A stretch of DNA of 64,000 nt from Varroa destructor (taxonomy: Eukaryota > Arthropoda > Arachnida > Mesostigmata > Varroidae). The stretch lies in contig NW_019211456.1 in NCBI RefSeq assembly GCF_002443255.2, forward strand, positions 44,890,791 to 44,954,790, written 5' to 3'. Under the pieces are notes generated by a model, which saw only the letters and a program-made list of their open reading frames with translations, did not search any database and was not told where the DNA came from. This document shows positions 38,974 through 50,022 of the stretch, piece by piece; position 1 is the first letter of the stretch; every line of letters starts with the position of its first letter. Made by a program: the position numbers and the translations under genes.

Positions 38974-39602
38974 CCCAGTGCAACAAATTTATCACGTATA
39001 ACCCTCGGCCATTTCGAGAACAGACAACCGTTTGTTACATATGCCCCACGAGCGACTTCAGCCAGCGTCAGCGGACAGAAAAACGAACGCAGGCGGTAGT
39101 AGTTTAGTAGTAACCGCTCCTTCAAGCTAGTTATCCAGTTCAGCCCCTGCCGTATACAGACTGCTTGCAGAAACTCCCGCGCAACGAACAGCTGAGAGCA
39201 AAAACGCATCTTAAATATATTACGTCTGCGTTGTTAGATATCAAAACATTTATTTTGAAAAAAACCTATTATACTAGATACTACTGCTTAGTATAATTTA
39301 AAACTAGTACCGTAAAGTAGAGGAGAACGAGAATTTGTACCTAGGAGTCTGTTCTATATAGCTTAATCTTATTAAAATTTGTGCCATATGCGTTGATTTC
39401 AATATTCGTACCAGCGTATCGTTCGGAAGTGATTTTTCTCTGTCGAACAAAACTCGGCTCAATGCAGTTATAGTAACATGGTCTTTCCTGGCGCTCAAAT
39501 AGCGATAGATATTATCGATGATTGAATTTCCATATCAAGATAAAAGGTTTATTTGCTGTAACTTGTCTAATCCGGGAACACCCTCAGATTGCTTTTGGGT
39601 GA

Positions 39603-39790
39603 AGCCAGATAGATACTGCTACCAGTATCAGTAGTACTTACGTGATAGCTCTGGGAGATTTTAATAGATCTAATATCGGCTGCGCAAACCCTGCTTCATC
39701 CGTGATTACATCACACAACAAGATTCATTCGTAGATGTTTCGATTTTAGCATATTCTTAGTGCTACTGATCATGCTGGCTCACTCCTGAA
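39603..39790 (+). mobile_element. Fossil non-LTR retrotransposon endonuclease domain, second copy
   Basis: The open frame 39603-39734 reads SISSTYVIALGDFNRSNIG; GDFN lies at 39654-39665. This is the catalytic Asp-Phe-Asn block of LINE endonucleases of the CR1/jockey/L2 kind, where it typically reads as V-I-x-x-GDFN followed by P/R-x-I-x-W. After the TAG at 39732 the reading moves to another frame (QDSFVDVSI, 39719-39745), matching the family's VD-x-P stretch. The first frame returns with ATDHAGSLL (TDHAG at 39765-39779), placed like the SDH block before the end of the domain. Stops and frame changes show it is inactive. It is on the opposite strand to, and too different from, the fragment at 28.9-29.2 kb to be an obvious copy of the same family. 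No reverse transcriptase was recognised further downstream. Confidence 0.5.
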
Positions 39791-40602
39791 GTTACCGTCG
39801 TTTGTCAAGTTTATTTTACCTGAAAATATCGTCCTGCACGACTGCCCATTAAAACCGCTCGTGAAATGATATTTTTTTACTTACTAGGAGATTCAATTGA
39901 CTTTGTTTTTACCTGGACAACTAAATGTTAAGCAGATCGGGCTCGACTACCCTAAAGTTGGTGTGACAAAGTAGACTACATCTTTTACTCATCAACTTAA
40001 ATTTTCAGGTCACATATTGCAGAAAATTCTCCAGTCTGTACGGACAACTGTCTTGTGTTTTTCCTAGCCTTTTTTTCCTGATTTGCTTGTTACGGCTGCT
40101 ACCTACAAACTATTAAACCTTATAAGGTCGAAATGTAACTACAATCGTGAAAAAGTAGGGTCTATTTTTTACAGAAAGAACGAGCTTTTGCTAGCTGCAT
40201 ATTGACATTGAAAAGATCTTTTACGTATGCTATTGTAGCTGATTTATTTCATATCATATCGTAGTTCCTGTTTATAGGAAAAATTTATAACCAAGGTTGT
40301 ACGTTATCGACAATGTTCTATAGTTAATATCATCTTTGAACTCACATCATTGACTCTTTTAAACATAAACCAATTTGAATATGATCAATATCCTTCGAAA
40401 AAAAAAAAACATAATTTGTTGAAGATGGTACGTAATGTGCCATAAACAGTGTCGCTTAGGGATAACAGAAGTGTGAGATCCTTTTATCTAAAGCGAATTG
40501 CACAGTCTTAAAAATTACGCCCTTGACTGTAATTACTTCAGCCACTATGATTCCTTTTGATAATGCCATGAAGATCTAAGACGCACGATTTTAGCGAACA
40601 CC

Positions 40603-40647
40603 TAACACAAGTAAGCAAGCCTATTATAGGCTTGCTTACTTGTGTTA
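40603..40647. repeat. Near-perfect 45-nt palindrome
   Basis: Two 22-nt arms (40603-40624 and 40626-40647) are exact reverse complements with a single T between them. As RNA it cannot close without opening a few central pairs; as DNA it can extrude a cruciform. Long arms without a mismatch suggest recent origin or selection. Confidence 0.97.
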
Positions 40648-41213
40648 TTCATCATTTTAGGACGTTCTGTCACAACAAAAAACCTACCGATACGTCCGTC
40701 TGTACAAAGCACAGCCGCTGTGATGCTCGTTAATGTGGCCATTCCAACGAAATTTTCAGAAACTTTTTTCGCACACTTCGCACGAAATAGCGCACTCGAA
40801 AAAAACAAAATGCGTCTGCCATCTATTACTTCGTTTCTTCGGTAGCAAGACATGTTTGCATTCGACGAAGTTTAAATAGCGGACATTTGCTAAGTTACTC
40901 ACACTGCACTCGGAGATAACGCTTATGCATAGAGAATGCCTAGAGAACCGAAGACGATACTCCTGCTAACCTCATACACAGTCGTTTAGGTATGGGAAAA
41001 GAATAATTTGTAACCGTATTGGAAATGGATTTTACGGTGAACCCCCTTTTCGCCATAATAGGGGCATCTGCGTTCGCGGTTAGCTATTGATGAGCCTCGA
41101 TGTACGAAATTGATGCTGTGCATACGAACAGAGCATACGATAATTTTTTTTAATAACCTTTGCATGTTCTTACTAAAAGTCGATAAAAGTGAAAATAAAT
41201 GCTCGACAAAATT

Positions 41214-41230
41214 AAAAAAAAAAAAAAAAA
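41214..41230 (+). repeat. A17 tract
   Basis: Homopolymer A run in AT-rich sequence; no body of a retroposon recognised upstream. Confidence 0.9.
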
Positions 41231-42201
41231 GTAAAATTCACTTTATCTAAAACGGTTAATTTTATTTACATATAGAAGCCTTAGGATGTTATAGGCGGCA
41301 TTTGAGCTCGATGCCACCAAGATGAATAGTTATTGGCTCAACAGAGTGTGTTGAGTTCCAAGCGTAGGAATATCTTTTTCGTATCAGACTATAGAAGAAG
41401 TAACGATTGCGTGATCGTTTGCTCCTTCGTACTGTTTAAATGCAAACCAGGACGCTCGCCTTGGCAATACACGAAGAAAAATTAGCCCGGCTCTTGAAAA
41501 GCCCCATTGATTAGACCGATGAGCTCTGTAGAGGCAGTGGCTTTAACAGTACAGGGAGAAACTATTTGCTCAAAGACGAGGAAAGCTGTAACTTTATGGT
41601 GATGATCACTGATCAGGGTGCAATATTTGGAGGCACCGAAGCCCGACTCGAAACAATCCTGTTGCAGTGAATAACCGCTATTGTCAGCTGTAAGCGGTAG
41701 GGCGGTCATTACCTATGTAGGTGGGAGAAATTTACAATGGACCCGCCTCGTACTCGTAAAAACAAGCCCGTTTTGACAATATAGTGTTGAGCCACCGTGC
41801 CGCTTTACGCTGTAGGTTTACGGTGTGCTTTGCGTGTTCTTTTATGAAGTGTGTGCATGCTGTATGATGAACTACGAAGTATCATTTTCTGACCTAGTCC
41901 TTTCGTGGCATGTCCCACGTAATTCTTATCGGTAGACAGAAGCCTGTGCCTGAGCCTGGAAAATGTATCTCTTAAGATCACTGCTTGGTTTGATCTGTTT
42001 CGAACGGCTAGACTAAAAGTTTTATTTGTATCACATTCTTATCTTTCGCTATACATGTCTAATAAAACTAGCCACCGTGTCTGATTTGAATATCCGTTCT
42101 TTAGAGCTTTAAGGTCACTAAAAGCACAAGCAGCTTGTAAGCCTTTATGGACGAAAGTCATATGCACGTACCGTGTGTTTACATATTTTTGATGAAATGA
42201 A

Positions 42202-42217
42202 ATATATATATATATAA
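42202..42217 (+). repeat. (AT)8 microsatellite
   Basis: Alternating AT array just upstream of a diverged direct repeat. Confidence 0.9.
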
Positions 42218-42228
42218 AGGTACAAAAT

Positions 42229-42365
42229 ATATGAAAATGTGATTTGCTTAAAATAAGTTTGTACATAAATTAAGAATTGAAGTTTGGTCAAGTTAAAACG
42301 GAATATATAATCATACATAATACATTGAAGAATATAAAAATATGATCTGCTTAAGATAAATCTGA
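42229..42365 (+). repeat. Diverged direct repeat, two 34-nt copies
   Basis: Copies at 42229-42262 and 42332-42365, 103 nt apart. They align without gaps and differ at about six or seven sites, nearly all purine-purine or pyrimidine-pyrimidine changes. Core: TGCTTAA followed by A/G-ATAA. Confidence 0.7.
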
Positions 42366-45300
42366 AATCGTCATTATTTTTGATAACAAATTAGTTCTTA
42401 TTTGTCACTAAAGCTTTGTTATATTTTTTCAATACTATTAAAAGTATTGGAACATTAGCTAACCTTCTCATAGAAGAATGTCCCCGCACTTTTGTACTTA
42501 TCAAATCACCAGTGGTAATGCCTATTAAATTGGCACGAATCGCTAAGAGCCCTACTTCGTTTGTGAGTGGCTGCCCTTTATAAGGCGTTCTTGTGACCCT
42601 TAAAGGACCAGCGCCTACAACGTGCATAATGTGGTGCGACGTGCAACAGACAGCAACAATATCAATACAGAGAATTGGTAGGTGGGCTATTTATAAACTA
42701 CAGCTATGGATAGAGTGGGGAAGAATTCGGAGTCTCTTTCCCTTTTTCTTTTTTTCGTTGCTCCGTTTGCTTTTTCTTACGCACTCGATCCCTTCACTGT
42801 TAGACACTTTCTAGTCGGCCCATCCCGGTCACCGACTCGACGGGAGTGTCCCCTGCCATCGTCAGACGACATGGAGGTACGAGTCATGTAAATGCTGGGG
42901 TTGCTTTCACGACGGCCTACTTAAGTTAATTGCGGTTTGCTAGCGAGCGGGGGGCATCTAGTGAGTTCTTGAGCACTAGAAGGAATGAGGCGGCGATAAC
43001 TTGATAACTGCATCGACAGTAGCTGCAGCCACGGAACAGACAAACAGCTGCATCAGTATGATCAGCATTATACAGAAGGAGAATAAATCTTATTCTGATG
43101 CTGTTAATGTAACCGAACGGGGGACCAACTGGAAGAACAAACCAAACAGAGAACGCACGTGCACGCGGATGCAATTGATTATCTGCGACTAATTGAGCCG
43201 TACCGACTTTAGGAAATAGAGGCAGAGAACCACGCTTCCTTTCCCGTTTTTTCTTGTTTGGGTTTTTGAGCATCTGGTCCGTGTACCGAAGTAAACTTGT
43301 TTATGGCGGGAAGTGGGGGTAAGAAGGCGTCAGATTCTGACGCAGGGAAGCTAGAGGATAAACGTGCGCAGGGGAACGCTGAGAGAAGGTCGAATAACGG
43401 AGACTTTTGCAGTGTTTCTATTCATTTGAGCTTTGAACGAACCTTTGAACGGACACGCACTCCTTTCTAGTCCTCTTAACACCCCTTGTTCTGCATATGA
43501 TGTCTCCTGTTAACGGTGATGGTAATGATGCTGATGACGGTGTGCCTTTGTAGGGCCGTCGTGGTAGTCTTGACGGTTCTGCAAACGCATTGCGTGCTTT
43601 TCCGCTATTCGACAGCTGCAAATATACATGAACCATCTAGTTACAATTGAACGCAACAACATAGGAAACAGGGGGTCGCCGTAGAGTGGACACGATGTTG
43701 GAATGGACATATATGTCACACACTCGAACATTAATATAACTGCTGAGAGGGCTAGGTGATATAGCACGGCAACTGACAAAGGATTTTTTTATTTGTTTCA
43801 TTATTATATGTTCCATAGGCAATTTCGCATAGGAAGTGTCCATCAATGTTCTCGTATATACATATGCGATATTGTGAGGGGGTGTGAAATATCTAAGTTT
43901 TTCATAATGCATAAAAAGCTTGTCGATTTTACATCATTTATTAAATTCTCCTCTTTACTTTATGGTTAGCTGTCTTTTTTAAAACAAAAAAAATATTTGC
44001 TTGATTGCGCAGCTCGTCTTCACTACTTCACTCTCTCTATGGTCGCAGCTTTACGTCCGCCATCGCCGTTAAGCATTCTATCAGACGGCTGGCTTCCACG
44101 AAAATAACTGCGCCTATTTTTGGATTCGACCTACACCGTAGCGTGTCCTTAAGGTTCTCACGCAAATACGTTGCCTACTAGGCTACCATGGGTAGTGTAT
44201 TCACCTCTCTACGTCTTAACATAATGGAAGACACAAACAGACGTGGCGAAGATTGATACGGGGCATTTTGCTTACAATTAAAATAAAGCAGAAATACAGC
44301 AACTCTATATGAACAAGTGCGATGCGAGCGAACCCAAAGGTCCGAACTGACCAGTCGTTTTTATCAATAATCTAACAGTGTATATTAACAGATAAACAAG
44401 TTTCTTAATACGATCAAACGCTGCTCTAAAAAAGTAAAGTTATAACTTTTATTAATAATAATAAAGTATTGAATTATGCAAGCGATTACGTCATCCAAAC
44501 TCAATAATAGATGCTGACAAGTACTTTGTTTAAATATATTCGAACGTAAAGTATTCATTCGATCTTTGCTTGGATGTTTAAAACAAGCACTTATTACATG
44601 CAACCGTATTCAATCGAGCAGTCATTATCTACTTTTTTTTTCACCTACTTTTACATACTGTTTATTACTTAACCCTCGAAAACGTACCCCACATTTCCAT
44701 GGCGAGTTGTTTATTATCAACGGTGCGTTATATAACTAGATACGTGGAGTATGAAACATTGAGTATAAGTGCTTGTTCCTAGTTAAGGAAATGGGGTCAG
44801 CTTGGTATGCTAGCACTCATTCCACGTATCCATGAAGATATCAGGAAAAGAGGGAGAGTAGAATCAGTTGAGGCGGCGGGTCAACTCCAGAAACATAAAC
44901 ATGGTTGGATGATGGGTGGCCCTGACGAAAACGTCTATCTCTTTGTTAGTTCGCCGTCCATATATTTGTGCCACCTCTGCCATTTCCTACTCCCTATTAA
45001 GGAGGCCTTCTCGTGCGGTTGTTACTTCTCTCCCTGACGTTTATGGCGTTCAAGAGACAAACAGGACGTCGCCACCATTTAACACTGCGACGACAGTGGC
45101 GAACTAATGCTCTGATGGCTTCGGACAAATATTGTCCTTAAAACGGTATAAGATGCTCGTTCCTTCCTTCTTTGGGCATTGTCTTTATCACTTGTTAGGT
45201 CCAACACCCGCAGACTTGCCCATTTTTTCTGACTCATCTTTACGTCTCAGCCTGTCTTTCCTTTTTGTACGTTGTTTCGTGTGTTAAGAACTAAACGGGG

Positions 45301-47174
45301 TAATAAAATAGCGACACAAAACGTTAACAGCTAATCTGGCAGAGCAAATCGGCCAGACACACACGGCGGCAGTAGTGCTGCCGGCTCTGCCGCTGCCTAC
45401 GGTTCAAGGTAACAACCTCATTCACAAATAGAAAATTTTATCGATTCATCTATACTTTGCAAGATTCGAATCAAATGGCTTACCAACTACTCTGTCTCGT
45501 TGCGTGTGATGGAAGCAGTAGTACAACAGTATCTTTATGTTGGCGTAAACATTGCAACGATTCTAGCAAGCTAAATCATACGTTTTTCGGTCAGACGCAT
45601 GTTTTAAAGAGAACAAAAAAATCAGTATTTAATTTTACCCAAAATACTCAATTAGCTTGTTCACGTTCAGTTAAGCTTAATGCTACTTCTACTGCACCCG
45701 CCATTTTGTAACGTTCAACACAGAACGGCGGAACAACAAGTAATTGTCAGTCAGTATGAGGCTCTCAAAAAAGAACAGAGTTAGCGTGATGCGACGAAGG
45801 AGAGAAAAATGCGGAAAGAGAATCAGCAGAGTAAAAGGCTCGGCTCCAGCAACGGATAATGGCTAGGGTAGAAAATGGTATTTTTATACCTTACTTTCCT
45901 TTTGTCGTCGATGGAAACGGCGACTGTTCTAAGAGAAGCCGTTCTTCGGTGAGATGTTTCGGAAGTGTAATTCTGCTGTGTTCCTGGCCCGTAGCGAAAG
46001 GATATGAAAAAGAAACTAATAGATAGTCCTTTCGATGGCCTTAAGTGTGTGACCAAAAAGAACATGACGACAAGATACGCCCGAAGATGTCGTTTCGCAT
46101 TTTACGTTTACATGCGGCATACGGCCAGGCCAGTGTGCCTATATTGGATATTGTTTGTATATTCCATTATACGTACATGTGATACGACTGCCTCTAGTCG
46201 TTCAGAAATTTCACAAAACGAACACAGAGCGTATGACGTAATTATGAAGCAGATACATGTGGAAATACCAACATTGGACCTGGATACTCGTCACCTATCG
46301 ATGCAGCACGACCACTTTTCTTATACTCTAAAAAAAAGAAAAAAAACTCTTTCCCACTGAACAAGCATCCTTTATGGTACAAGTTACAGTAAGAGTATTC
46401 ATCTTAAACCTGAAACGAAGATCAATCAAGTTCTACTCGATGAAAAACTGCTTGGCTTCATCTTATCGATAGATACACTGGACGACGTCCAGAAGCAAAC
46501 TTCGATACGTCTACACCACAGCACAGTCTTCTTTGCTAGTTTGAATTGTTTCAATCTCCAATCATGCACTGCTTTGCAAATGATCTCGGACAGGGTCAAA
46601 GACGAACGATGGTCATGCTGAAAACACTATACTTGTAAGTAGGACATGCATAACAGGCGTACACATACTCTAAGATGGGTCTAATACTCGGCGTTACCCT
46701 ACAAATTTCCCCTACCCTGCAAATTTCAATCATGACACACAGGCTCGATATCATTGACGTGATGGTATGAATGAAAAACTACTCAGCAGCAAATGGATAA
46801 TTATAAATTAATCACGAACTAGTTCCCGACTAGGCAGTATCACATGATAGGAAGCTGCTGTTACAAAGCGCCACTGTGAATAGACTTCCATTGGCTAAAA
46901 GTCGATAGACAGCGGAGAAACTGTGAAGTGTGAGAATACTGTGGACCACTGTGACACGTACTAGATTCCGGCAGAATGAAACGGCCGAAACACGCTTTCG
47001 TTTCTTATGGGAGAAATTTAAAGGGTAGCAGGTGTACGTAGGAGATCTATAAGAAAAAAAAAAACCATCACCGATCAGCATTGGACTATTGTGTGAACGG
47101 CCGTCAGCCGATGACTGTGTCTGACCGCTTAGAAATCAGTTCGTCCGATTGTAACCGTTTTCTATTTAAATAGC

Positions 47175-47218
47175 GTTTGATATCTGTTTGTTTGTTTGTT
47201 GAATCTGTTTGATATCTG
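47175..47218 (+). repeat. 12-nt direct repeat around a (TTTG)n run
   Basis: GTTTGATATCTG occurs at 47175-47186 and 47207-47218, separated by TTTG units. Confidence 0.8.
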
Positions 47219-47297
47219 CAAGAGTGTACTGTACTTACAGCTCATAAATAATAGAAATATTACCTAGGACAATCTTGTACACTTTTCATCGGCTGCG

Positions 47298-47670
<373 letters not shown>

Positions 47671-47748
47671 CGACATACCGCTTTTAGCGCATAGAACAGT
47701 GTACTCGAGCACGCTAAATGTACTGCATTTATGGTCAGAGCGCAGTAG

Positions 47749-47761
47749 GGGGGGGGGGGGG
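47749..47761 (+). repeat. G13 homopolymer
   Basis: Thirteen consecutive G residues, 79 nt after the trinucleotide array. Length is likely polymorphic and prone to sequencing error. Confidence 0.95.
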
Positions 47762-48768
47762 AAACAACGATCTGTATCGATGTTTCATTAGGCAGAATAA
47801 TGGAAGTCGACTGGGCCACACGATAGCGTCGAATCTATGGATGTTCGAATGTCTCTGCTAATGAGTATACGCCTCATTGGCTTAACCAGTACGACGGTCC
47901 TTCAATTTCCAATATGTAAGTGATAAACTGGACGAATTGTCCAGTGTTGATTGTAATACCGACATCCTTCTTATACTCTACAAGTTTTAACTCTAACTAG
48001 CTCAACATTGAAGTTTGCAAAAGTGTTTGCCAGCCCTTCTAGCTGATCCGTATGCCCAAAGCAACCTAGACACGGATTTTCCTTCGTCAATATTTTATCC
48101 CTGTCTATTATCGACTCCTTTTTAAAAACAGTTGCGAAACCTATCTCATACGAATAGGTAGCGAAATGATATTTAAGCAGCCAGCTTTCGTCCACTGGTG
48201 TGCTTGGATTGAGGCCTGCAAGGCACATTTCGACACATAATTACTTTCTATGTGCTTTTTACGTAGACATAATCAATTTAACCTATCACATGAGTCTGTA
48301 CCTATTACATAAGTTATGGCTCAAATGCGACCTAGATCTAGGCTTAACAAGATGCCAACGTTTCGAATGCTTGTCGAAAACAGAATTTCTTTTCACCATT
48401 TATGTAAAATTTTTTTGTGCCGCGATCTTAGACGCGATCCACAGCCGTTGCGAGTAACTATATAACTACGTACCGTATCAATTTTTCTTCATTCATGCCT
48501 TTGTATATGGAGACTAGATCTTTGGTAAACGGATCAAGACTAAATATGTTAGATACTAAGGTTCGAACGTTAACAACGGATTAATAAGATTAACTGACAC
48601 CAATCAATTAAGTATATATGCAGGGTTCCTTTTTTAAAAGCAGCACCGAAAACCCGCCAGACTAACAATACTGAATTAACGGGGTTGATTTCGGTGCGGC
48701 TTTCTCGGTTGCGGGCAAGAACAAGGATCTGAACAGGTCGTCTTTGTATTTTAAGTCATGCGGAATTT
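47762..48768. other. No recognisable gene
   Basis: AT-rich; lies 3' of the candidate minus-strand terminal exon and could be its 3' UTR in part. Confidence 0.45.
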
Positions 48769-49113
48769 TCACTTCTTGTAGTTGCCAAAGCTACGTTCTG
48801 GCTCGCTATCGAAGCCGTGGTTTCCAGTAAAAATCATGCGTTTTGTGCATGTCACCTTCACATTTCCCTGTGGGAATACGAGACGTAGGTTTTCGTCGTT
48901 GTTATCATAGGGCTGACTTTCGCCGTTGCTATACATGTGGCAGTAGGTCTGGACTGCCCGAGTCACGGAACGGTTTTTGGAAGAATCCAATGACGAGGAC
49001 ATTGAAGAAGACGCATATTGTATGCCGGCGTCGTTAGAATGGAACGCAACCATGCTGGACCGTGTTGCTTCTTCTCTGTACGTCGTAGATGGGCGTGGGG
49101 CAAAAGATAGACG
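48769..49113 (-). CDS. Candidate terminal exon, Ser-rich C-terminal tail
   Basis: On the minus strand a pyrimidine-bearing acceptor (CTTTCTCAG, ending at 49114) leads into 115 codons in phase 0 that end at TGA 48769-48771. The frame is open further upstream, to a TGA at 49164-49162, so 131 codons are uninterrupted; the only early ATG is at 49053. The protein has RLSFAPRPSTTYREEATR near its start, a Ser cluster (SSSMSSSLDSS), then a mixed polar stretch with two Cys (QTYCHMY, KVTCTK) and ends SEPERSFGNYKK. C- or G-ending codons are frequent. The Ser-rich, membrane-free character would suit a cytoplasmic tail, which is inference. I do not recognise the family. Confidence 0.27.
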   Translation of the reverse strand, partial: RLSFAPRPSTTYREEATRSSMVAFHSNDAGIQYASSSMSSSLDSSKNRSVTRAVQTYCHMYSNGESQPYDNNDENLRLVFPQGNVKVTCTKRMIFTGNHGFDSEPERSFGNYKK

Positions 49114-49916
49114 CTGAGAAAGCCTGTCCCACGAAAAAGGGGTCGCCTCCCTTCGTTCCGTTCAGACGAGGTCCTTCTTTTCCACCCACAGATCATTAGG
49201 CACAGCCGACTTTCGGGAACCGGTTCTTTGGTTTGTGAATCGATTCTTTCGCTGTATCTGTTTTCTCTAGCAGAGTAGTGCCGTGAGTATACGACCATAT
49301 CTAGCAAACTCATTTATTACAAATTTTCGTTGAGCTAGCATGCGATAATATTTTTATCTCATTGTTCTTTACTGAAATATCGATTTACATTCAAAATAAA
49401 TCAGTATTCAGTAAGAGCTCCATGCATAAAATCTTTGAAAGTATCCAATAACATGTAAAATAAAAGCACTGCTTTTATGGTCCTCCATATAAAAATATTC
49501 CTCTGTAGAATTTATGATGTACCGTGTTTCGGGGAAACCAGAATCCCTGTGGAACTACTTTCTATAGGAATTAAAATGATGCCATTTCGAACAAAGTACC
49601 TAATATTGACGTGTACGAATTTAATACACGTTAGATAAAATCAAACAATTTCGCAAAAACCAGAATAGTTTTTCATTACAGTTATACAAACGATCCTACA
49701 AATATGCTCATTAATTATCTATTTTTACTATACCGTCTGTTTTCTCCTATCATTCCGTGACCTTCGTATTTTCGCGTAGTAACGCGTTTACGTGAGCGTT
49801 GTAATAATTATAGGCCATAACCTCAGATCTGTCAACTACCAGCCCGCCTTAGCGATCGTAACTGGTAAATTTGTAACGGGAAGGGGCGATATTTACTTTA
49901 TACGCAAGCATTTCAT

Positions 49917-49938
49917 TTAACTTACTTCAGTAAGTTAA
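49917..49938. repeat. 22-nt inverted repeat
   Basis: Perfect 10-nt arms (TTAACTTACT and AGTAAGTTAA) with a TC spacer. Confidence 0.9.
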
Positions 49939-49977
49939 GCAAAAACCAGCTGATGTAATGAATAAAATAAATGATAG

Positions 49978-49997
49978 ACAACAACAACAACAACAAC
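49978..49997 (+). repeat. (ACA)6 microsatellite
   Basis: Six ACA units lying between two short palindromes (49917-49938 and 50007-50022). Confidence 0.93.
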
Positions 49998-50006
49998 TTG
50001 TTATCT

Positions 50007-50022
50007 TACCTCAATTGAGGTA
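50007..50022. repeat. 16-nt perfect palindrome
   Basis: TACCTCAATTGAGGTA is its own reverse complement; it follows the ACA array and the 22-nt inverted repeat within 90 nt. Confidence 0.9.

Larger units (their letters stand above)
36255..39602. other. No recognisable gene
   Basis: GC-richer to about 36.6 kb, then AT-rich; AC array at 36823 and ATG array at 38956. Confidence 0.5.
39791..47297. other. No recognisable gene
   Basis: Contains the palindrome at 40603, A17 at 41214, the direct repeat at 42229 and a GC-richer patch at 42.7-43.5 kb with open frames on both strands (about 43001-43192 on plus, 42926-43273 on minus) that cannot be told apart from chance. Confidence 0.5.

Noticed and set aside
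43001..43273. Overlapping open frames on both strands (63 and 115 codons)
   Set aside because: Both strands look equally coding-like, no splice signal decides, and the plus frame lacks an early ATG.
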